Shown in pieces: positions 1-4,905 of a DNA stretch of 5,875 nucleotides (within the stretch, counting starts at the first letter, position 1; every line of letters starts with the position of its first letter). This stretch comes from Bacillota bacterium (GTDB taxonomy: Bacteria; Bacillota; Dehalobacteriia; UBA4068; UBA4997): NCBI GenBank assembly GCA_017398165.1, contig JAFQHB010000200.1, positions 1 through 5,875 of the forward strand. The letters are read 5' to 3'. A model generated the notes under the pieces. That model worked only from the letters and a program-made list of their open reading frames with translations. It did no database searches and was not told the origin of the DNA. The translations under genes were made by a program, and so were the position numbers.

Positions 1-1755
1 CAGCCCTGTGCCGTGGTGCTGCTCGATGATATCGATGATCTCCGTCGGCAGCTTATACTGCGCGGCCAGCTCGGCACCCTCCTTGGTATGGGAGGTAATG
101 ATAAGCGTACTGAGGCTGGGCTGCAGCTTGTCATGCGGGTTATCGCCCACTTTCTGATTCTCCACGAAGAAATACGGGCGTTTGGTCTTGCCGATATCGT
201 GGAAGTACGAAGCCACACGCACCAGCAGGCCGTTGGCGCCGATCTGATCGGCCGCAGCCTCGGCCAGATTACCCACCAGAATACTGTGGTTGTATGTTCC
301 CGGTGCTTCGATCATCAGCTTCTTCAGCAGCGGATGATTCAGGTTGGAAAGCTCCATCAAACGGATCTCGGTGGTGATGGAGAACATACTCTCCAGCAGC
401 GGCAGCGTACCCACCGCCAATATCACCGAAAGCACGCCGTTAATAGCCGCCATCAGCAGGCCGATGCCCACAGCCGACGCCTCGTAATTCCACATAGCAC
501 ACCAGGAGATGACCACCAGCACATAAGCAAGCGTGATATAGGCCACCGCCAGGGCGTAATGGCTGCGCGAATCCATATTGCGTACCTGCAGCACACCCAC
601 CAGGCCGCCCACCAGCGCAGCAAAAATGTACATCATATGAGCGCCGCACATAATGCCGATAAAAATGCTGACGATCAGAGTGGCGAAAATCGCCGTCCGC
701 TTGTTGACCAGTGCCGAGATCAGCATGGCAAAAGCAGGTACCGGTATCGCCAGCCCCAGCATCCAGTCCGTCGTTATCTCGGATTCAAAATTCATCAGTG
801 TGATGACCCGCCCGATCAGCAGGATTATCACGAAAAGCAGCGCAATCAGACTGATCTTCTCGACACTTATCTGGTTGTCGCCGCTCAGTTTGGTGCAATA
901 GAGCTGCAGCAGCGCATAGCAAATAATTACCAGCAGGAACAAACCGATATACGGCTTCAGCGCGCTGCCCGACTGCTGCAGATTGCAGGCCTCCAGAGTC
1001 TCGATATCAGCCGCCGTCACCTGATCGCCGCGGGTAATGACCTGCTGCCCCGGATATACCGTCACAGATATCGGCTGTACGCTCTGGATCGCCTGAGATA
1101 CCGCCTCCATAGTCGCTACCTGATCAAAGACATGGGTCGGTTTGAATTCCAGCATTTCCATCGCCTGCAGCATAAAATCCGCCGCATTAGCATCAGCCGC
1201 GGTGGAGCGCACGTTGGCACGGCATTGTTCCACCACCTGCGGCAGTGCGGATTCATCAAAATCCCCCAGGCCGTAGCCCGCCACCACCGCGTTTTTCAGC
1301 GTATTACGCAATCTGTCCTCGCTGGCATTATCCAGCGCCATAAAATAATGCAGCACTGAGGTCGCCGGCGCCACCGCTTCCTCGCCTTCCTCCGGCTCGG
1401 GCAGCAGCAGGGCGTTTAATGCCAGCAGACGGCTTTCATCGGATTGCTGCGATACGCGCACACTGTGCAGCGCATCAAAAAGTGAATCGATCTGCACCTG
1501 CAGATCCACGATGACGTTCTCATCATATTTATATATCTGTGCCACCTCTCCGGCAGCCAGGCTCTGCGCCTGCTCGGTATATGTCTGGCTGACGAAGGTC
1601 GTCGCCGCTCCAAAGTAATAGATGTTGGAGGGCGCTATCTCACCCTCGCGCAGCGATACCCGTCCATTCATAAAATTAGTGGAGAGTATCAAAAAAGTCA
1701 GCACAATCAGCAGCGCGAACCACAGATTGCCCAGCCGGGTAAAGCGTATTTTCAT
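1..1755 (-). CDS. pgpH: PgpH/YqfF-type 7TM-HD phosphohydrolase (cyclic di-AMP phosphodiesterase), 3' end cut off by window edge
   Basis: The minus strand is open from an ATG at 1755 through position 1, giving 585 residues with no stop; the C-terminus is missing. Residues about 11-28 form a first membrane segment. Residues about 30-265 form an extracytoplasmic 7TMR-HDED-like domain ending in YPGQQVITRGD. Seven membrane segments lie at about 268-451, then a cytoplasmic HD domain from about 470. HD-domain signatures are visible: PGTYNHS (H490), the HD pair H519-D520 followed by IGK, NPHDK (H541), TSH (H556) and EQHH (H580-H581). In Listeria and Bacillus this family hydrolyses c-di-AMP to pApA at the membrane. 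An in-frame stop at 1810-1812 and the absence of another ATG in between fix the start; its ribosome site (GGGTGG) is weak. It lies 32 bp after phoH and is probably co-transcribed. Family assignment is very secure; substrate is by family knowledge. Confidence 0.96.
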   Translation of the reverse strand, partial: MKIRFTRLGNLWFALLIVLTFLILSTNFMNGRVSLREGEIAPSNIYYFGAATTFVSQTYTEQAQSLAAGEVAQIYKYDENVIVDLQVQIDSLFDALHSVRVSQQSDESRLLALNALLLPEPEEGEEAVAPATSVLHYFMALDNASEDRLRNTLKNAVVAGYGLGDFDESALPQVVEQCRANVRSTAADANAADFMLQAMEMLEFKPTHVFDQVATMEAVSQAIQSVQPISVTVYPGQQVITRGDQVTAADIETLEACNLQQSGSALKPYIGLFLLVIICYALLQLYCTKLSGDNQISVEKISLIALLFVIILLIGRVITLMNFESEITTDWMLGLAIPVPAFAMLISALVNKRTAIFATLIVSIFIGIMCGAHMMYIFAALVGGLVGVLQVRNMDSRSHYALAVAYITLAYVLVVISWCAMWNYEASAVGIGLLMAAINGVLSVILAVGTLPLLESMFSITTEIRLMELSNLNHPLLKKLMIEAPGTYNHSILVGNLAEAAADQIGANGLLVRVASYFHDIGKTKRPYFFVENQKVGDNPHDKLQPSLSTLIITSHTKEGAELAAQYKLPTEIIDIIEQHHGTGL

Positions 1756-1787
1756 ACCGCCACCCGCGGGATGTTTTTTCTTCAGGT

Positions 1788-2915
1788 TCAGCAGAATGAA
1801 CCACCCCCTTTATTCTCCGCATTATCCGTTTTTCCTGCTTCTTTTGCAGTTTCCGCTTTATTCTCCGCCGCCCGTGCCGCAGTCTCGCGGCGGCGGGCAT
1901 AGGCCTCGATGATCTTCTGCACCAGCGGATGACGCACCACGTCATCCCCGCTGAGCCTGATCATGCCGATCTCTTTGATGTTCTTCAGAATGCCTGCCGC
2001 TTCGACAAGTCCGCTCACTGCGCCGAATTTGAGGTCGATCTGCGTGATATCGCCGGTGATTACAGCCTTGCTGCCCATACCCATACGGGTCAGAAACATC
2101 TTCATCTGCGGCGGTGTGGTGTTCTGCGCCTCATCCAGTATGATAAAGGAGGCATCCAGCGTCCGCCCGCGCATATACGCCAGCGGCACTACCTCGATCA
2201 GCCCGCGCTCCATATACTTAGCGGCAGTCTCTACCCCCAGCACATCATCCAGCGCATCATATATCGGCCGCAGATAAGGGTTCACCTTTTCCTGCAGATC
2301 ACCGGGCAGAAAGCCCAGCTTTTCCCCGGCCTCCACCGCCGGGCGCACCAGCACGATCTTCTTTACCAGACGTTTCTTCAGCGCATCCGCCGCCTTCATC
2401 ACCGCCAGATACGTCTTGCCCGTACCGGCCGGGCCGATACCAAAGGTCACGTCATACTTATCTATCGCCCGCAGATAAGCCAGCTGTCCCAGCGTCTTGG
2501 GGCGTATCTGCTTGCCCTTGGGCGTGGTGTAGATGACCTTGCCCAGTTCCTCGGCCGGGGCATCCTGATGGTCGTGCAGGCTCTGTTCCCACAGTGCCAG
2601 TTGGTAATTTATCGCCACCGCGTCGATCTCGCCGCCCGATGCCGCCAGCTGCCACAATCTGTTCAGCACCGCCCGGGCACGCTCTGCCTCTGCCGCACCG
2701 CCGAATATCTGTATCTTGTCCCCGCGCGGCACCAGCCGTACCTCCAGTGTCTGCTCCAGCCTTTTCAGCAGTGCCTCGCCGCGCTCCTGCAGCTTATAAA
2801 GCAGCTCGTCCGTCAGCGGCAATACACGGCTGGCCTCAGCCCCGTTCTCGCGCACCGGCCGGGCATCCATACGCCGGGCATCGCCCTCATTTTGCCGGAT
2901 ATTGTTTCTCGTCAA
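1788..2915 (-). CDS. phoH: PhoH family P-loop ATPase (PhoL/YbeZ type)
   Basis: This is a complete 375-residue protein. Residues about 35-90 form the N-terminal nucleic-acid-binding-like region with the family motif RLVPRGDKIQIFGG. The ATPase core follows: a TPKGKQIRPKT linker (131-141), Walker A GPAGTGKT (161-168), VRPAVEAGEKLGFLPGD (190-206), Walker B FIILDEAQN (257-265), and VITGD (285-289). R328 in DVVRHPLV may act in trans. The family binds and hydrolyses ATP and is linked to RNA metabolism and, through its neighbour YbeY, to rRNA processing; the exact role is unsettled. The start is TTG at 2915, chosen because GGGGAGG sits 7 nt upstream. An in-frame ATG at 2870 is the alternative. The last 30 residues or so (Ala/Lys/Glu/Gly-rich) are a low-complexity tail. 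pgpH follows after 32 bp, matching the phoH-pgpH order of other Firmicutes. Confidence 0.97.
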   Translation of the reverse strand: MTRNNIRQNEGDARRMDARPVRENGAEASRVLPLTDELLYKLQERGEALLKRLEQTLEVRLVPRGDKIQIFGGAAEAERARAVLNRLWQLAASGGEIDAVAINYQLALWEQSLHDHQDAPAEELGKVIYTTPKGKQIRPKTLGQLAYLRAIDKYDVTFGIGPAGTGKTYLAVMKAADALKKRLVKKIVLVRPAVEAGEKLGFLPGDLQEKVNPYLRPIYDALDDVLGVETAAKYMERGLIEVVPLAYMRGRTLDASFIILDEAQNTTPPQMKMFLTRMGMGSKAVITGDITQIDLKFGAVSGLVEAAGILKNIKEIGMIRLSGDDVVRHPLVQKIIEAYARRRETAARAAENKAETAKEAGKTDNAENKGGGSFC

Positions 2916-2922
2916 GCCTGTT

Positions 2923-2929
2923 CCTCCCC
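2923..2929 (-). promoter_or_regulatory. Strong ribosome binding site of phoH (decides the TTG start)
   Basis: The minus strand reads GGGGAGG, followed by 7 nt and then TTG at 2915. The near-perfect Shine-Dalgarno at ideal spacing is the reason for choosing a TTG start over the in-frame ATG 45 bases further in. Confidence 0.85.
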
Positions 2930-2931
2930 TT

Positions 2932-2959
2932 TGCCGGGCACATTGTGCATCCCCCGGCA
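2932..2959 (-). promoter_or_regulatory. Stem-loop in the phoH leader, abutting the ribosome binding site
   Basis: On the minus strand TGCCGG pairs with CCGGCA, and inside it GCACA pairs with TGTGC around a single base, with a 5-nt bulge (GGGAT) on one side. The structure ends 2 nt before the GGGGAGG ribosome site and is followed by no U-run, so it does not look like a terminator. It could stabilise the message or modulate ribosome access. The pairing is visible directly; the function is inference. Confidence 0.5.
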
Positions 2960-2997
2960 GGTTATTTTATTTTCAGGTCTTATTCTTGTACTTCATC

Positions 2998-3025
2998 TCT
3001 ATATTAAAACCGCTTTCCCCCTCAA
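2998..3025 (-). promoter_or_regulatory. Candidate phoH promoter
   Basis: On the minus strand TTGAGG (3020-3025) is followed after 16 nt by TATAGA (2998-3003), each with mismatches to the sigma-A consensus. It is the best match I saw between the repeat and phoH and would give a leader of roughly 75 nt. The -35 lies in the outer arm of the inverted repeat at 3019-3153, so the repeat may supply part of the promoter. Other starts further upstream cannot be excluded. Confidence 0.35.
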
Positions 3026-3153
3026 GACTTCCTTGTGTAAGGGGAACGGACCGAAGGGGTGCATTGACCCGTTTTTGATCATTTCAGCCTATTCCAAACT
3101 GTTTGCAGCCGCTGCAATCAATGCCTCCCCTTTACACAAGGAAGGCTTTTGGC
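3019..3153. repeat. Imperfect inverted repeat, probable dispersed intergenic repeat remnant
   Basis: The left arm CTTCCTTGTGTAAGGGGA (3028-3045) is the reverse complement of the right arm TCCCCTTTACACAAGGAAG (3126-3144) except for one extra base. Weaker pairing extends outward to about 3019 and 3153. A second inner pair, GCATTGA (3061-3067) with TCAATGC (3118-3124), continues the symmetry, and the interior holds TGCAG-CCG-CTGCA. The left arm has about 15 extra bases between the outer and inner pairs. The CTTGTGTAAGG core resembles small repeats I recall as frequent between genes of gut Clostridia; that likeness is from memory. No coding potential is seen inside. Confidence 0.6.
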
Positions 3154-3180
3154 GTCCCCGGATATACAGCCTGCTCCTGT

Positions 3181-3195
3181 GTCAGCGAAGCTGAC
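3181..3195. repeat. Perfect 6-bp hairpin, likely part of the same dispersed repeat family
   Basis: GTCAGC-GAA-GCTGAC is a perfect stem of 6 bp with a 3-nt loop, followed by TGAGGGGTTG. This arrangement next to CTTGTGTAAGG-type arms recalls a known style of intergenic repeat in gut Firmicutes. It lies 28 bp beyond the right arm of the inverted repeat. There is no U-run on either strand that would make it an intrinsic terminator. Confidence 0.5.
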
Positions 3196-3231
3196 TGAGG
3201 GGTTGAAAACTATCGGTAACAAATAACCCCG

Positions 3232-3309
3232 TCAAAAGAATTCTATATATTTGTTTGAATATAAATAATGCACCTTATAATAGTACATTTTATACAGATC
3301 GGCGGGCAT
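3232..3309 (-). CDS. Very short ORF (25 aa), Tyr-rich, with strong ribosome site; may be spurious
   Basis: Reading from ATG at 3309 to TGA at 3232 gives a 25-residue peptide that starts MPADLYKMYYY and ends KYIEFF, with seven tyrosines. It is not predicted to span the membrane and I recognise no family. In its favour are GAGGTGAT (3314-3321), an eight-base match to the anti-Shine-Dalgarno with good spacing, and a promoter some 45 bp upstream. The ribosome site and start codon lie together in the 16-nt loop of a CGGCG/CGCCG stem (3300-3325). Against it, the same bases read in another frame as the RGD of a MazF-like N-terminus (3290-3337), so the ribosome site may be accidental. It could be a genuine small protein, a leader peptide, or debris of a decayed gene. 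Confidence 0.25.
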   Translation of the reverse strand: MPADLYKMYYYKVHYLYSNKYIEFF

Positions 3310-3337
3310 TTATATCACCTCGCCGTCGTATGGGCAC
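3290..3337 (-). pseudogene. Possible 5' remnant of a mazF-type toxin gene (frameshifted, truncated)
   Basis: A GTG at 3337, preceded by AGGAG (3342-3346) with 4-nt spacing, opens the frame MPIRRRGDINARRSV and stops at 3290. MazF/EndoA proteins of Firmicutes begin with a basic stretch, then RGD(I/V), two residues, and ADLSPV. Here RRGDI is in frame, and ADL appears at the expected distance but shifted by one base (a CCC run at 3304-3306), in the frame of the overlapping 25-codon ORF. Nothing after ADL resembles MazF in any frame I followed. I infer a decayed gene front that kept its promoter and ribosome site. The match covers only about seven residues and could be chance. Confidence 0.3.
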
Positions 3338-3355
3338 TATACTCCTATTTTCTGT

Positions 3356-3385
3356 ATTATACCACATTATACCACAATCAAACAA
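3356..3385 (-). promoter_or_regulatory. Minus-strand sigma-A-type promoter
   Basis: On the minus strand TTGTTT (3380-3385) is followed after 18 nt by TATAAT (3356-3361). The -10 is preceded by TGG, an extended -10 signature. A second TATAAT sits 10 bases upstream (3366-3371) but has a poor -35. Transcription would start near 3349 and run left into the short ORF and mazF-like remnant. Confidence 0.5.
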
Positions 3386-3423
3386 TCATTACTACATTAT
3401 TTGAAAAGCATCATTCTGCGAAA

Positions 3424-3510
3424 CGCGACCTCATTATCAGCCCGACCTCACTTGACAACTATACCTATTAGATCGCAAAACCTCTCTATTTGCTCGCAAA
3501 ACCTCATTAT
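3424..3510. repeat. Irregular array of a CGCAAAACCTC-like motif (four copies)
   Basis: TCGCAAAACCTC occurs exactly twice (3473-3484 and 3494-3505, 21 bp apart). Two looser copies precede them: CGCGACCTCATTAT (3424-3437) and CCCGACCTCACTTG (about 3441-3454). The ACCTC cores start at 3428, 3445, 3480 and 3501, so the spacing is 17, 35 and 21 bp. This is too irregular for a CRISPR array; it could be a cluster of binding sites or a decayed tandem repeat. Confidence 0.45.
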
Positions 3511-3538
3511 TTAACTAAAAAGCATCCCAAGCAGAAAA

Positions 3539-3561
3539 GTATAACGGTGATCACGTTATAC
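3539..3561. promoter_or_regulatory. 23-bp interrupted palindrome, candidate operator
   Basis: GTATAACG (3539-3546) and CGTTATAC (3554-3561) are perfect 8-bp inverted arms around GTGATCA. The centre lies about 62 bp upstream of the -35 of the importer promoter, a position where activators or distal repressor sites are found. There is no adjacent U-run, so a terminator is unlikely. A weaker pair of GTATT/AATAC arms lies at 3570-3598. The palindrome is plain; the operator role is inference, and no regulator gene is in the window. Confidence 0.45.
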
Positions 3562-3611
3562 CTGCGGCGGTATTTTGTATGCCCAATACGGACAATACAG
3601 GCATTTAACAG

Positions 3612-3641
3612 TTGACAATCACCACCATTTTGTTCTATAAT
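3612..3641 (+). promoter_or_regulatory. Consensus promoter of the ABC importer operon
   Basis: TTGACA (3612-3617) and TATAAT (3636-3641) both match the sigma-A consensus at all six positions, with an 18-nt spacer. Transcription would start near 3648, leaving a leader of about 146 nt before the binding-protein start at 3794. This is the strongest promoter in the window and suits an abundantly made lipoprotein. Confidence 0.85.
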
Positions 3642-3647
3642 TCTCTT

Positions 3648-3793
3648 TATAAGCAGACTGGTAGATCAGTAGAACAGTAAGATGCCTGCTTCCCTTTCCC
3701 GGAGATGCCTTTGCTGCGCCGGGGCAGCCCTTGCGGCTCTATTAAAGCCATTCTGTCAAAAAAACCATTATATATTCTTGGAGGATGATCCCT
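3648..3793 (+). other. Untranslated leader of the importer operon, no recognised riboswitch
   Basis: The leader holds some short pairings, such as GCTGC (3713-3717) with GCAGC (3724-3728) and GGCT (3735-3738) with AGCC (3746-3749), and a run of seven A at 3758-3764. I searched by eye for the T-box AGGGTGG element and for common riboswitch signatures and saw none. The ribosome site GGAGG lies at 3780-3784. A 64-codon ORF starting at 3682 has no ribosome site and is not called. Confidence 0.5.
3780..3784 (+). promoter_or_regulatory. Ribosome binding site deciding the binding-protein start
   Basis: GGAGG ends 9 nt before the ATG at 3794 but directly abuts the in-frame ATG at 3785. The spacing therefore supports the start at 3794, which also gives a normal lipoprotein signal beginning MKKSLKLL. 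Confidence 0.85.
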
Positions 3794-4810
3794 ATGAAAA
3801 AATCTCTCAAACTCCTGGCGTTGCTGACAACAATGTGCTTTGCTTTCGCAGGCTGCGGCGGCGACACCACCGGTAATGATGACACCACCGGCGGCGATAC
3901 CCAGTTCAAAATCGGCGTTATGCAGCTGATGGATCACGAGGCACTGAATCTGGCTCAGGAAGGCTTCATCGACGCACTGGCCGAAAACGGCTATGTTGAC
4001 GGCGAAAACATCGAGCTGCTGCTGGAAAACGGCCAGGGCGATACCAACAACCTGTCCACCATCGCCGATAAATTCGTTTCCGAGGAAGTAGATCTGGCAT
4101 TTACCATCGCTACCCCCTCTACCCAGGCTATGGCCGGCAAGACTACCACTATCCCGATCGTAGCTACCGCTGTTACCAGCTTTACCGAGGCCGGTCTGGC
4201 TGCATCCGATGAGGCACCCGGCGGCAACATCACCGGTACCAGCGATATGAACCCCATCACCGAACAGATCGATCTGCTGATGCAGCTGGCCCCCGAGACC
4301 CAGACCATCGGCTTCCTCTATACTTCTTCGGAGGACAACTCCATCCTGCAGTGCAGCATCGCCAAGGATTATGTCGAAAACACCCTCGGCCTTGCTACCA
4401 CCGAGCGCACCATTACCAATACCAACGACATCCAGCAGGCTGTCACCGCTATCATTGACGAGTGCGACGCTATCTACATTCCCACCGATAACAACTTCGC
4501 ATCTGCTATGCCTACCGTTAATCAGGTAGCAGCACCTGCCGGCATCCCGGTCATCCCGGGCGAGTCCAATATGGTCAAATCCGGCGGTCTGGCTACTGTG
4601 GGCCTCACCTACTACGGTATCGGCTATCAGGCAGGTGAGATGGCTATTGATATCCTGGTCAATGGTGCCGACCCGGCTACTATGCCGATCCTGGGCTCCT
4701 CCGAGTTTGAGACCTGCATCAACGGCGATGTAGCCGAGGCTATCAACATCACCATTCCTGAGGATCTGCAGCAGTACGTAGTATATCCCAGCCAGGAAGC
4801 TGCCGAATAA
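3794..4810 (+). CDS. ABC transporter substrate-binding lipoprotein (ABC_sub_bind / TrpX-like)
   Basis: This is a complete 338-residue protein. Residues 1-20 are a lipoprotein signal peptide (MKKSLKLL, hydrophobic core, FAG-C lipobox), so C21 is the predicted lipid-anchored cysteine; an acidic Gly/Thr linker follows to about residue 35. The binding domain shows the family landmarks: IGVMQLMDHEALN (40-52), TIPIVATAVTSFTEAGL (119-135), GGNITGTSDMNP (143-154), IGFLYTSSEDNS (172-183), DAIYIPTDN (225-233), IPVIPGE (251-257) and TYYGIGYQAGEMA (272-284). Related proteins bind aromatic amino acids (TrpX of streptococci), but the family is broad and the ligand here is unknown. The start at 3794 is set by GGAGG at 3780-3784. 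It is the first gene of the operon, 95 bp ahead of the permease and behind a perfect consensus promoter. Confidence 0.95.
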   Translation: MKKSLKLLALLTTMCFAFAGCGGDTTGNDDTTGGDTQFKIGVMQLMDHEALNLAQEGFIDALAENGYVDGENIELLLENGQGDTNNLSTIADKFVSEEVDLAFTIATPSTQAMAGKTTTIPIVATAVTSFTEAGLAASDEAPGGNITGTSDMNPITEQIDLLMQLAPETQTIGFLYTSSEDNSILQCSIAKDYVENTLGLATTERTITNTNDIQQAVTAIIDECDAIYIPTDNNFASAMPTVNQVAAPAGIPVIPGESNMVKSGGLATVGLTYYGIGYQAGEMAIDILVNGADPATMPILGSSEFETCINGDVAEAINITIPEDLQQYVVYPSQEAAE

Positions 4811-4849
4811 ACCCAACCACTGATAATTGCTGAAGCTCTGATACAACAC

Positions 4850-4884
4850 GGCAAGGGACGGAGAATTCTTCACCGTCCCTTGCC
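4850..4884 (+). other. Strong stem-loop between binding-protein and permease genes
   Basis: GGCAAGGGACGG (4850-4861) and CCGTCCCTTGCC (4873-4884) form a perfect 12-bp stem around an 11-nt loop that contains AGAATTCT. No U-run follows (AAACTGTGTG comes next), so it is not a standard intrinsic terminator. Its place after the first gene of an importer operon suits an mRNA stabiliser or partial terminator that gives more binding protein than permease. The structure is seen directly; the role is inferred from analogous operons. Confidence 0.7.
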
Positions 4885-4905
4885 AAACTGTGTGTCAGGG
4901 AGAAA

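Larger units (their letters stand above)
2916..3793. other. Divergent intergenic region, 878 bp, no confident gene
   Basis: This stretch separates the left-facing phoH-pgpH pair from the right-facing ABC importer genes. From phoH outward it holds the phoH leader and promoter candidate, a repeat-derived segment (about 3019-3200), an AT-rich stretch (about 3205-3640) with a minus-strand promoter and a very short ORF, an irregular motif array, an interrupted palindrome, and the importer promoter with its leader. A 67-codon plus-strand ORF at 3268-3471 lacks a ribosome site and is not called. The base composition differs visibly from the GC-richer genes on both sides. I see no tRNA, rRNA or CRISPR array here. 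Confidence 0.8.

Noticed and set aside
13..1359. Long plus-strand ORF (448 codons)
   Set aside because: It is antisense to pgpH, whose minus-strand translation is an unmistakable 7TM-HD protein. The plus-strand product is rich in His, Gln and Arg, has no recognisable domain and no ribosome site.
1929..3194. Long plus-strand ORF (421 codons) over phoH
   Set aside because: It is antisense to phoH and continues through the repeat region. The composition is typical of a shadow frame, with no motif and no promoter or ribosome site.
3199..3230. GGGGTT/AACCCC hairpin as a terminator for the short minus-strand ORF
   Set aside because: Only 6 bp with a 20-nt loop and no U-run; it is too weak to call.
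3268..3471. 67-codon plus-strand ORF in the intergenic region
   Set aside because: No ribosome site precedes its ATG, the composition follows the AT-rich background, and the opposite strand carries better signals.
3424..3510. Possible CRISPR remnant
   Set aside because: The repeated motif is only about 12 bp, copies differ, spacing is irregular (17, 35, 21 bp), and no cas gene is near.
3647..4873. Long minus-strand ORF (408 codons) over the binding-protein gene
   Set aside because: It is antisense to a clear lipoprotein gene. Its Gly/Asp/Val-rich product follows from the codon bias of the plus strand and shows no family features.
4850..4884. Intrinsic terminator
   Set aside because: The stem is strong, but no run of T follows on either strand and the operon continues directly into the permease gene.
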